Shown: piece by piece, positions 30,656-41,400 of the stretch
How the letters are laid out: the number at the start of each line of letters is the position of its first letter
Position numbering within the stretch: the first letter of the stretch is position 1
Origin: Thelephora terrestris
Taxonomy: Eukaryota > Basidiomycota > Agaricomycetes > Thelephorales > Thelephoraceae
Assembly (NCBI GenBank): GCA_015956445.1
Contig: WIUZ02000020.1
Coordinates: 707,746-771,745 of the forward strand
Length of the DNA stretch: 64,000 nt
Direction: 5' to 3'
Notes under the pieces: generated by a model
Told to the model about the DNA's origin: nothing
The model's input: only the letters and a program-made list of their open reading frames with translations
The model's database searches: none
Program-made: the position numbers and the translations under genes

Positions 30656-32978
30656 CACAGGGTTCAGCTATCTTTTCTCCATGGGTCATGGACCATACAT
30701 CGTGACAATTCTCCATGGGTCATGGGCCATGCAATGTTGTACAACGCGTTGTACAACCCATGACCCATGGAGAAAAGATACCATTGTACAACCCATGACC
30801 CATGGGTAATGGAATAGTATCCGTTGCCCATGCCCCATGGGTTGTACAATGGTATCTGTTGCCCATGCCCCATGGGTTGTACAACACTATCCCTTCCCCA
30901 TGCCTCATGGGTTGTACAATGCTATCCTTTCCCCATGGGGCATGGGTTGTACAACGCTATCCATTTCCCATGCCCCATGGGTTGTACAATGCTATCTGTT
31001 CCCCATGGGTCATGGGTTGTACAACGCTATCCATTCTCCATGGTGCATGGGTTGTACAACGCTATCCATTCTCCATGGGGCATGGGTTGTACAACACTAT
31101 CCATTTCCCATGGGTCATGGGTTGTACAACACTATCCAATTCCCATGCCCCATGGGTTGTACAACGCTATCCGTTCCCCATGGGTCATGGGTTGTACAAC
31201 GCTATCCATTCTCCATGGGGCATGGGTTGTACAACACTATCCATTTTCCATGCCCCATGGGTTGTACAACACTATCCATTTCCCATGGGGCATGGGTTGT
31301 ACAACGCTATCCAATTCCCATGCCCCATGGGTTGTACAACACTATCTGTTCCCCATGGGGCATGGGTTGTACAACGCTATCCATTCTCCATGGGGCATGG
31401 GTTGTACAACGCTATCCAATTCCCATGCCCCATGGGTTGTACAACGCTATCTGTTCCCCATGGGTCATGGGTTGTACAACGCTATCCATTCTCCATGGGG
31501 CATGGGTTGTACAACACTATCCATTTTCCATGCCCCATGGGTTGTACAACACTATCCATTTCCCATGGGGCATGGGTTGTACAACGCTATCCAATTCCCA
31601 TGCCCCATGGGTTGTACAACGCTATCTGTTCCCCATGGGTCATGGGTTGTACAACGCTATCCATTCTCCATGGGGCATGGGTTGTACAACACTATCCATT
31701 TTCCATGCCCCATGGGTTGTACAACACTATCCATTTCCCATGGGGCATGGGTTGTACAACGCTATCCAATTCCCATGCCCCATGGGTTGTACAACACTAT
31801 CTGTTCTCCATGGGGCATGGGTTGTACAACGCTATCCATTCTCCATGGGGCATGGGTTGTACAACGCTATCCATTCTCCATGGGGCATGGGTTGTACAAC
31901 ACTATCTATTTTCCATGCCCCATGGGTTGTACAATGCTATCCAATTCCCATGCCCCATGGGTTGTACATCACTATCCAATTCCCATGCACCATGGGTTGT
32001 ACAACAGCATCTTGTGCCCATGGGGCATCAGTTGCAGAATGGTGTCCTTTCTCCATGTCCCATGGATTATATCACTATTCCAGGAAAGGAGATACTTTAT
32101 AAATCAACCATTAGCTGTGTGAATTTGAAAAAATTAGACTCTGTTTGTATGCATGATAGACCATATATCAGTTTGTGGCTCTAACCTAATGGAAACTAAA
32201 CTTAACCTGATAATAGCCACAACCTAATCCTCAATCTAACCTGAGCCAATGTAAACTTGACCCATGAACCTAAGCCTAACCTAATCCTAAACCTGGTCTA
32301 ATCCCAAATCTAACCCTAACCTGACCTGACCTAACCTAACCTAACCTAACCTAACCTAACCTATACCTAACCTAACCTGGTATGGGCAAACCTAACCTAC
32401 CTATCATGACCTGTTTCAGCCTAATGTCATGTATGCCAGCCAAGACTAACTTCACCCAGTTGCAAACATATGACTTGGGTCACAGGACCATAAAGCAAAC
32501 TGCAGTCCCCTCACTCTGCGCCCAACCATCCCATAAGCCCACAGACGCACATATATATCATCAGTAACCCAGCATCATGCTTATCACCCATGTTCAACCA
32601 CAAACCACTCTCACCCTTTGTTCTGTGCTATCTCAAAACCTAACCATAACTCTAGCTCACCCACCCATATTGATCCTTGTGTGGAATATGTTATAAGTCT
32701 ATAAACCATATGTTTGTAGGCCACTTGCTTGTGGGCCCAAGGAGGTGGATGAACTTGAGTTGTGGTTTGTCTGTGAGATGGCACAGAACAAAGGGTGAGA
32801 GTGGTTTGTGGTTGAACATGGGTGATAAGCATGATGCTGTGTTACTGATGATATATATGTGCGTCTGTGGGCTTATGGGATGGTTGGGCGCAGAGTGAGG
32901 GGACTGCAGTTTGCTTTATGGTCCTGTGACCCGAGTCATATGTTTGCAACTGGGTGAAGTTAGTCTTGGCTGGCATAC
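30656..32978 (+). mobile_element. Z3, second foldback copy, right arm truncated
   Basis: It begins CACAGGGTTCAGC like Z1. The left satellite array is expanded (30663-32060, about 40 units), and is followed by the same unique stretch, CCTAA tract and spacer. The spacer (about 32630-32780) is inverted relative to Z1. The right arm stops at GGCATAC (32978), where element Y2 begins, so the mirror array and the right TSD are missing. Confidence 0.8.
30663..32060 (+). repeat. expanded 35-bp satellite array
   Basis: About 40 tandem units of 35 bp. Since 35 is not a multiple of 3 and the unit lacks stops, all three forward frames stay open for more than 400 codons (repeating PMGHGLYNAI, HAPWVVQRYP, GCTTLSILHG). 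These are satellite artefacts and not genes. Confidence 0.9.
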
Positions 32979-34562
32979 TGTGATGATTTCGCCGTTTACC
33001 CCCTTTCACTCCCTTTATTTAACGCCTCATCACCACTAAGTCAGTTGGTGCCCTGCCCTAAACACGGCGGTAAACTGTTTATTATGCAGTATGCTCTATG
33101 CTTAACGACTCAAAGTCCAATACGTGGAACGTGCTACTAGTCAAGATACCCCAGAAGACCCGAGGTATAATACGTGAACATGTACCGGCGGACCTTCATA
33201 CGAAGATCCCCCCTACCTGGCCCTCCGTTGCCCCTGGACGACTAGTAGATATTCAGGCTACCGACAACAAGGGATGTATTAATAAGCGTCGCGCGCTGAC
33301 CTCTCGCAGAAGTCAACCGGCTTATTAATCTGACCCTTGGATTGGACTTATGAAAACCATTATGCTTTACGACTCATGGATCACGCGCAATAGACAAAAT
33401 AGAAAGAAGATTAATTGAAAGCCAACAGTACAAAAGAGTTATCTAATCAATATCTCTTCGGATCCTTTGTACTACTTCCAATGCCGATCTCACCAACTCC
33501 TCATTCAGCCAGTTCTGCTCCCGGATCTCGTTCGGGTCTACGTCCGACAGGTCGTCGTAATCTGGAAGCTCTGTGTCAGAGTTCGGTTCGCTATCAGGAA
33601 CGAACTCGGCATACGGATCGTACTCCAGAGCAGGCCATTGACGGCGGCTACCCCAAGGAGTAGACACGAATCCAGGACGAGGGGTGTCCCTACGAACAAC
33701 TCCCAAGTTCTGATAGAACTCGTCGCTCCCGATCTCGATAACCTCATCATCAACGGGAACCAACCTGTTCTCGTGACGAACCAACAAACGAGCAGGTGGC
33801 GACTCAGCCCGGTTAGGGATGATCGGCGACCCGGCCCGATGCAGAACTTCGTCTCCCTCTTCTTCCTCAACTCGGACCTCCGGCTCGTTACACCTCCTCT
33901 GGAGATCCCGGACCTCTCCGGTCAACTCGGAGACACGACGAGTAAGGTGAACCTAAAGGAATAGGGTTAGAAGACATCAAAAACCTTCAACCCCTACCCC
34001 TTACCTTATCGTCCTCCAATTCTCCGGTTTTGGTAACCAGAGCCCGAACCAAGTCCTTGAGGGTAGTCACCTCTCCCTAGAGGGAAATGTGGGTTAGAGA
34101 AGTCAATTATCTCCCGACCCCACATTTACCTTAAACAGATCAATATCGGCCCCCTGCCGAACAATGCTATCTTCCTGTCCATGGATAACCCCTTGCATAT
34201 CCTCTTTCCAATTCTCCAAGGCCTCTATCTCTTCGCGACGACCATCAATGCGCTCGTTGACATGAGCCACTTCATCCATTAACATGGACCCAACGTTCCC
34301 CGTATGGAGAACGCTGGCCTCCAACACAGAGTTGAAGGTCTCGTTGGACTCGGTCACGAACTCAACACCCCTGTTGAGGAGTTCGTTCGCATAAGGGTTA
34401 GTCTCAATTCGCGCCAACTTGCGCCGAGACACCCTTCGAGCGGCCTGGAGAAAGTCCCTGAAACCTAAAAGGAGTTAGCTTGGTTTCCTAAATCGGAATT
34501 CGCAAGCAGGGCCCCCACCTAAATCAGAGAACCCCTCATTAGGGTCGGCGGTGGCGGTCCGG
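32979..34562 (-). mobile_element. Y2, second copy of the Y family, 5'-truncated
   Basis: It starts with the Y terminus TGTGATGATTTCGCC, inserted into the Z3 arm after GGCATAC, and matches Y1 in reverse up to exon 1. It is cut at 34562 by the gypsy LTR, so the Y promoter and left terminus are missing. Confidence 0.8.
33443..34562 (-). pseudogene. Y2 cargo gene, 5'-truncated but with open exons
   Basis: Minus-strand exons are 34562-34519 (end of exon 1, DPNEGFSDLG), 34465-34130, 34076-34005 and 33952-33443. Introns 34518-34466, 34129-34077 and 34004-33953 are 52-53 nt. The intron at 34129-34077 has no counterpart in Y1, where AAG and GGAGAG are continuous at 4727/4728. The protein matches Y1: FRDFLQAARRVSRRKLARIE, coiled-coil helix, VEEEEGDEVLHRAGSP, LLVRHENRLVPVDDEVIE and the acidic tail. 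The Y1 nonsense codon is CAG here, and no V MITE is present. Only the start is lost, through the rearrangement that brought in the gypsy LTR. Confidence 0.7.
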
Positions 34563-35867
34563 TGAACTACCCAGTCTCGCTAAGTCGTGGGAACAAGTAG
34601 CAAGAAGAGGGAGCTGAAGGGTGTGGGTGACCGGTTGTGCAGACGTCGGTAGGGTAAAGCAGGTAGAGGTAGAGAGGAGTAGGGAGGAGTAGGGAGGAGT
34701 AGGGAGGAGTAGGGAGAAGTAGGGAGGGAATAGGAGGTGGTGGCGATAGAATAGAGTCTCAATAGACAAGCGTCGCGACGAAGAGGGTCGCGGCGGGATA
34801 GGTGGCTAAGAAGGAAGCTATCAGCGCGAGACGAGAGAACGAGCGAATACCTGAGACGAGAAGAAACTAGTAGAGGTGGTGAACACTGCGTTCGCCACAA
34901 AGAGCTAAGAGCTGAGCACTGCGCTCAAGACTGGAGTAGAGCACTGCGCTCGCGAGACGAGTAGAGAAGGTCGAGAAGCACTGCGCTTCACGTCGAGAGA
35001 AGTCGAGACGAGGAAAGAGAAAAGCTAGAGGGTTCTTCGAGCACTGCGCTCAAAGAGAACTTGGTCGCGAGGAACGAAGAGTGTTGGAGGCTTTAGACAG
35101 CGCAAGGCTGAGTTGAACTTTAGAGGGAAAGGGGGAACTGCACTTCGTTATTCGAACCAGGCCTATCTACTGACACTTATATAGTGGGTAGAGAGAGAGG
35201 TCGAAAGTAGAACAGGAAAAGAGGGAGAAAGAGAAGTGAACAAAGCGAACGTCGCGAGAGAACGGGAGTCGTGAAGGTCGTGAAGGGCGTAGGGAGGTCA
35301 TACAAAGCGAAGAGCGGATCGGATAGAGAGAACAAGAACGCGGGAGGAACGAACAAGGCGGCGGGAAGGGGTGAGGGAGGAATGAAGGCATCGTGGGAAA
35401 CTACGAAGCTACAGAATGGATGATCGAACCAAGACGTCAAAAGATGGCTGAAGTGGAACAGGCGGGAGTCGGGCAACGCGGCGAGAGGATCGGGGCGGCG
35501 TCGACGTGCAACAAAGGAGCGGGAGGCACGTGTTCCAGAGTCGGGACGACGGACCGATGCGGGGGATCCGAACAACGACGAACAAGGGGTCGAGTCATTG
35601 TCGAGAGGCGGAAGTGATCGGAGGGCACGCGGGATCGGGGAAGCCGGACTCGGAATGTGGACTTAGAGAGTTTTGGTGAAGTCCAGACGGGCGGGAGGTC
35701 GCGAGACTGGCGGGAGACTGGCGAGAGTCGATGGAGCGTCAGGTCGAGGAGGGAGGCTCGCGATACGTCGCGACACAGGGCAGGCAGGTGGGGAAGGGAC
35801 CCGAATCGCTGGAGGGAGGATGGGTGATGGATCTGAGTCGGAGGGCCAGGAAAACGGAGTCAGGTCA
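34563..35867 (-). repeat. gypsy 3' LTR
   Basis: 1305 bp. It contains five short hairpins with the loop ACTGC (34879-34897, 34914-34928, 34940-34952, 34976-34990, 35039-35051) and a GTAGGGAGGA tandem tract (34676-34735). Sense-strand TATATAA is at about 35179-35185. Confidence 0.92.
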
Positions 35868-36048
35868 TCTCCTCGGGACTTGAGATATCAACCATCCCTG
35901 GTTGCCACGAGGGAGGCGCGAGGCGAACACGAGGCTGACACGAGGCGTTCGAATCGGGTAAGTGCGCGAGACAAAAGGAAAAACTTCTCGCTGCCACATC
36001 ATCACCTCTCTTCTTCGCAGACTCTCTCGACAACCTCTCTACTCTTCA
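35868..36048 (+). other. region between gypsy 3' LTR and antisense gene
   Basis: In gag-pol sense this holds the purine-rich CCCGAGGAGA next to the LTR (polypurine-tract candidate, 35868-35877). For the antisense gene it would hold the leader, with an intron-like GTAAGT...CGCAG (35958-36020). Confidence 0.4.
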
Positions 36049-37786
36049 ATGGACTATGCTGGCGACTGGACTCCGTCGAAGGGACCCAACGGGATCGCGC
36101 CGTTCGCGGAGCTCGATCAACTAGGGGAGGACTGTCTCTTTCCTCCGGAGAAAGACGAGTGGTCGAAGCCGGAGATCAGGCAGCTCATCGCGGGGTCTCC
36201 CGACTGCGTGAACCTCGTCTGGCAGTCGGTACTGGCGGTGTGGCGGCTCAAGACTCTGGAGGGGCGCCTCGAGGAAGAGAAGGAGCTACGAGGGCCGTGG
36301 GCGGATCACTTGTCGGCGTGGTTGGTGAGTGACGTTACTTAGGGGCTAGGAGAGGCGGAAGCTAACTGCGCGAGGGTAGTCGAGGCATCGGGACGTTTGT
36401 AGGGCCTTCCATATTGAGCCACTGAGGCTCGTTACAGACTTCGCGGAGGCCGCCCACAAGGTCGGGCATATCGAAGCAGAGATGGTTCCGGACTTCGGGA
36501 ACTCGACTGGGACAGCGGCTGGGACGACGGCGGGAACGACGAGTCATAGGGCGCCAACGCCAGCGCCAAGCGCGAGGATTTCTACTGAACCGGCTCCAAT
36601 GGCTACGGAACCTGCAGAAGACGTCGAGATGGTGGGCGAGGAGATCGCACCAGCTCCAGCGCGAGTCGATAAGGGAAAGGGGAGGGTTAGAGAGAGGTTC
36701 GAGGTTGTGGTGCCGCCAAGGGCGAAGCCAACACCGAAGACGAGAGCTCAGGCTGTGGAGCCATCCGTTGGGACGAAGCGGGTGCTCTCGAGCTCGCCTA
36801 GCAAGGAGAGGGGCCGTCGACGTCGAAAAAGTCGAGGAAGTCGCGCCGGAACCAGCGGGTGGAGTCAGACGAGTCGGAGAAGGAGGAGCCGGCGTTGCTG
36901 GATCTGAGTGGAGAGACGGTCGTCGAGGGTGATCCGTTGGACGTCGAGCGTATTCCTCTTGCCAGAGGGGCGGTGAGTCCGTCAGTCGAGAGTCCGGAGC
37001 GAGGGTGCTGACGTTCTGTAGACTTGCGGTCTCTGTTCTCGCAAGAAGAAGAGCCAGAGGAGGTGCGCTCCTTTGTGGTATCCTGGCCAAGACCAGAAGG
37101 TGAAGTGCGCGCCCTGTGGCGTCGGGAGGAAGGCCTGCTCCTTCGGGCTGAAGAGCTTTGGGATCGGGAAGTGGCCGAACATCGAGCCTTCTGAAGCCGG
37201 GAAGGCACTGCGTAGGAAGGACGCCGAGAAACATCGCTCGAAGAGCGCGATGGCGACGGAACTCGGAACGGTGGAGGTGGGCAGGATGAGGCTGAGGGAT
37301 GTCGCGCCCTCGATGTCGACGAGATCGAGGTCGGGAGCTGCTGGGGCTTCTTTTCAGGCTCCGGTTCAAGTCTCGGGGGGTGTGAGACCTCCAGACGTTG
37401 CCACGGTCTTCTTCGCTGACCTGGCTCCGTTGGGTGATGCGGCGGGAGGGTCTGGACAGTCGAGGTTCGATCTGCAACTCAGACGAACCGAACTTCGCTC
37501 CATCCTGCGTCGAGAACGCGCGGACGCCAACGAGATCGTGGCGAGGGTCGAGGATCGTCGCCTGGTCGGGAAGGAGATCCTCGCGGCGTTGAACGAGGCC
37601 ATCATCGCTGACGGTGGTGAGGGCGTCTACGAGGACTCGGACCTCGAGTACGTGACGGACGTTCCGCCGGGAGATAGCGACTTCGAGTTGTCGGATGCGG
37701 GAGAGGGATCGGGGGCTGGGGATAGTGCGGGAGGAGAAGGTGGTGAAGAGGAGGGTGGAGGGGACGAGGGGGTAGTGAGCGAGTGA
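36049..37786 (+). pseudogene. antisense gene in the gypsy element with Zn2Cys6-like cluster
   Basis: Exon 1 (36049-36324) encodes MDYAGDWTPSKGPNG... and ends at a canonical intron (36325-36379, GTGAGT...CTAAC...TAG). Exon 2 (36380-36972) continues in phase (SRHRDVCRAFHIEPLRL) through a Pro/Ala-rich linker. A one-base shift near 36810 is needed to keep the frame (KKSRKSRRNQRVESDESEKE). Intron 2 is 36973-37021 (CTGAC branch). Exon 3 (37022-37786) opens with TCGLCSRKKKSQRRC and then CAPCGVGRKAC, giving C-x2-C-x9-C-x13-C-x2-C-x6-C, like a fungal Zn2Cys6 cluster with longer loops. A helical region and an acidic Gly/Glu tail follow. The gene has its own introns and faces the gag-pol genes. A DNA-binding role is inferred from the cluster and its basic residues. 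Confidence 0.65.
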
Positions 37787-38448
37787 GGATGGGGAGGTAA
37801 ATTCAATCTGCGCATATCTTGGACTATCAACAATACTGTGTCTTCGTTTTTGTGTCGTGAATAGATGTCGGTTTTCTTGGTTTTGTAACGTCGTGAGGGG
37901 AAAGCGAGCCGGGAGGGAGGGAAGTAAATCGGGAGGGAGTCGGGAGTCGTTGGCGGTTGGTGAATGAAAATAGGAGAGCTAAAGGAGTGGGGGACATTGC
38001 GACGAATCACAACGCAAGGTTAGTAGTATGCGGTGTGACCAGATCCGAAGATCAGTCGCAAAGCGAGGGAAAAATTGGGTGAGGACCACTACTCGAGGTA
38101 GTGTCTCTAGTGGGTCTCACGAAGAGTTACCTCACTATCAGCGAGCGCGAGCGTTCGCGAGGGTATGGGGCTCCTCGGGACTTGAAATCATGACCGTCCC
38201 CGGTCACAAGATCAGTCCGAGCGCAATCTGCAAGAATAAGTAAAGAGAAATGAGTCCGGGATAAGACGGAAAAAGCATAGGAAAGAAATCGGGAGGCATA
38301 AGACGAAGAGAGGGAAACATAGAGAAAAAAAAAAAAAAAAATTTCAAACGAGTGGATGGGGTCAGACGATAGATATAGGGATAGGAAGGGGAAACATAAG
38401 GTGAAGGTGGTCCAAAAAGAAAACTTGAGAAATTAAATAACAAGAGAT
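37787..38448. other. gypsy spacer between pol end and antisense gene
   Basis: No ORF of note. It contains an A17 tract (about 38324-38341), and AT-rich stretches that may hold the convergent 3' ends of pol and of the antisense gene. Confidence 0.5.
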
Positions 38449-41400
38449 TCATAAAGAGGGAGCGTCCAAGTGAATGTAAGTAGAGGAATCGGAGTCCAAC
38501 GAGCCAAAGTACAGGGTGTCCTCGGGGTCGTCTTCGGTAGAGTCAAACTCGTCGTCGAGAACGTCGGGAACAATAGGAACCGTGGCGCGAGTGCGGGGAA
38601 AGTAGGGGATAAGTCGAAAACCAGCGACGCGAAGCTGAGCCTGGGAACCGTCGAGCTCGGCGATGACATAGGAGGTGCCGATAGTCTTGCGGACCACAAC
38701 CATAGGACCAGTGTAGCGAGGCTTGGTCTTCCGGTTGAGGGCTTCCTCGATACGGTTGTTGCGGACTAAGACGAGAGCTCCAGGCTTGAAGTCGAAGTCA
38801 ATGATGCGGGAGGCGTGCTCTTTTTCGAACCGTTCAAGGTTCTTGATCCTAGACTGAGTGACGAGTTGGCGCATCGTCGCGAGATCTTCGGGACGCTTCG
38901 CGAGCTGTTGAGCCCGGATGGCGATGAGTTCCTCGGTAGAAACGCCGAAGTCTTGAGTGGGAGCAAGATAGGTAGCCTCGAGAATGTCGAAGGGGAGAAG
39001 GGGGTGAACACCGTGAACCATATAGTAGGGGGAGTAACCAGTAGCCTTGCGGACGGTAACACGCTCGGCCCAGAACACGAGAGGGAGAACTTGACGCCAC
39101 TTAGACTCGTTACCTTTGCAGGTCTTCATCACGGCTTCGCGAACGTCGAAATGCTTGGACTCGATGATGCCATTCGCGCGGGAGTTGTAGCCAGAGATGC
39201 GGATGTGTCGAATGCCATAGCGAGCAGCGATAAGGTCGAGGGCAGCGATGTAAGCGGTACCGTTGTCAGTGACTAACTCGTCGAGAGCGCCCCAGCGACA
39301 AAGGATGTCCTGGAAGATAAAGTCGGCGATAACGGAGTGGGAGTCGGAGGTGGTAGCGTGTCCTTCGGGATATGAAGTCATCGCGCAGCGAGCATGGATG
39401 ACATAACGGTAGTTCCCGACCTTGGGCATAAGGAACGTGTCGATGTGGGCTTTGCGGAAGAGGGAAGGGACGTCGGGGACCATAGGGGGAATGAAGAAGT
39501 ACTCAGTTTGACGAAACTGGCACTCTCGGCAGGTCTTGACGAACCATCGAACGTCTTCGTTGAGGAAGGGCCACCAGAAGCGAATCAGCAAGTTCCTAGT
39601 CGTAGCGAAGACACCCTTGTGACCGAGATTGTCGTGAGCATACTCGATGAGGGGGTAGCGGGCGTCGGGAGGGGGAACCAGCTGGGAGTAACCGTCTCGA
39701 TGTTTCCGGAACAGGCGGGAGTCCAAGATGAAGTAATCGTAGGCCTGTCGGATGAACTGTCGATACTCCTGATCAGAGAGGTCTGGCGGACGTTCGAGGG
39801 TGGTGAGAAAGTGGCGGATCTTCGAGAGCTTGGCCTCGCGGCGCAGAGCCTTCTCGGAACGGGGAATCTCGCCGGCTTTCTCAGCGGGAGGGAAGGAGGA
39901 GGAGAGGGACGACTCGGGATCGAGGTCTGGATCTTCGGTGGCTATGTGGGAGGAGACGAGGGAGAGAGGTGGTGCGGAGTCGAAGAGAGAAGGTGGGGAA
40001 GTAGCCTCGATAAAGAAACCAGATTGACTGTCGATCCAGTCTTCTAAGTCGTCACCTTCGTCGGGAAGGGGGTCATCGGAAGCGCGAGGACGTCGGGAGA
40101 GTCCGTCCGCTCCGGTATGCTTCTCGGCAGGGACGTGTACGAGCTCGAAGTCGAAGAGGAGAATAGCAGCAATCCACCGGTTGATAGCGTCGTTAGGATG
40201 GAGAGTAGGGTTATTGAGCATCCCCTTGATGAATTTGGCATCCATCTCGACGATAAGGCGTTTGACTCCGATGGTGTAGAGCTGCGTCTGCTTCAGAGCG
40301 CGGAAGAGGCCATAGAGCTCCAGTTTAGCCTGAGAATAGCGGGACTCTCGCTCGTTGAAGGTGATAGACCCAAATCGACTAGGATAGCGCTTCTTATCGT
40401 CCCCAATCTGGAAGATAATGTAGCCGGCGCCATTCATGCAAGAGTCGACGGCGAGAATGACGGGGTTCTCGGAGTCGTAGTCGATGGGTCTGAGAGCGGG
40501 AGAGTTCGCGATAGCTGACTTAAGCGTAGCGATGGCTTGGAGGTGCTCGGGGCCGATGGCGAAGGGTTCGTCCTTGCGAGTAAGCTGAATAAGCGGGCGG
40601 GCAATGAGGGTGTAATCCTTGATGAAGATACGAAGGACGCCACAAGTGCCTAAGAAAGCTCGTACTTCGGAGACATTCGTCGGGACGGGCCAGTTTTCGA
40701 TAGCGCGAATGCGGGAGGAATCCGCGATACGGCCGTCATAGGTGCAGATGTGTCCGAGAATGTCAGCGCGAGGGACTCCAATGAAAGCTTTCTTGCCGCT
40801 AAACGTGGCTCCGTAGGCTTTGACACGCTGGATGATACGGTGGACGGACTCAAAATGCTCCCAGACAAAGCGTCGAATGCCTGGGTTGTCGGGGATAGTC
40901 TCGAAGGTACCGTCGGGAAGCTCGTATCGTGTGCGGGGACCTTTGATCGGGACGTCGTCAGCGAAGGGCTGAGTGCAGTGGGGGATCTCGGGTCGGAGGA
41001 TATGCGTGATGTCGCCTTGGAGAACAGCAGGAGAATTCGTCCAGCCCATCGGGAGGACTGTAAGACGAAAGGGACCTAAAGGAGTATTGAACGTTGTCAT
41101 GTCGCGAGAGGAGGGATGGAGTTGCCGCTGGTCGAATGAGACGTAGAGATCTAGCGTGGTGTAGATCGACCTAGCAGCGAAGTCCTCGGCCACTACGTCA
41201 GTGTAGGGAGGCATAGCGGCGTTGCGAATGGTAACAGCGTTCAGGGGCTCCAGAGAGTGAACGAGACGAAGAGACTTGCCGTCCTTCTTATAGACGCAGA
41301 ACCAGCGACTATTGTAGGAGGAGGAGGACGGCTCGTAGACACCGGATCTCCACTTGTCTTCGATGATCTTCGTGACGTCGTTCAGAATACCGCGAGGGAT

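Noticed and set aside
30663-32060. Possible CRISPR array (35-bp repeats)
   Set aside because: Units are directly tandem with no unique spacers, inside a eukaryotic transposon.
30802-32184. Three overlapping ORFs of 421-460 codons in the satellite array
   Set aside because: They are produced by a 35-bp stop-free unit read in all three frames; the peptides are simple repeats.
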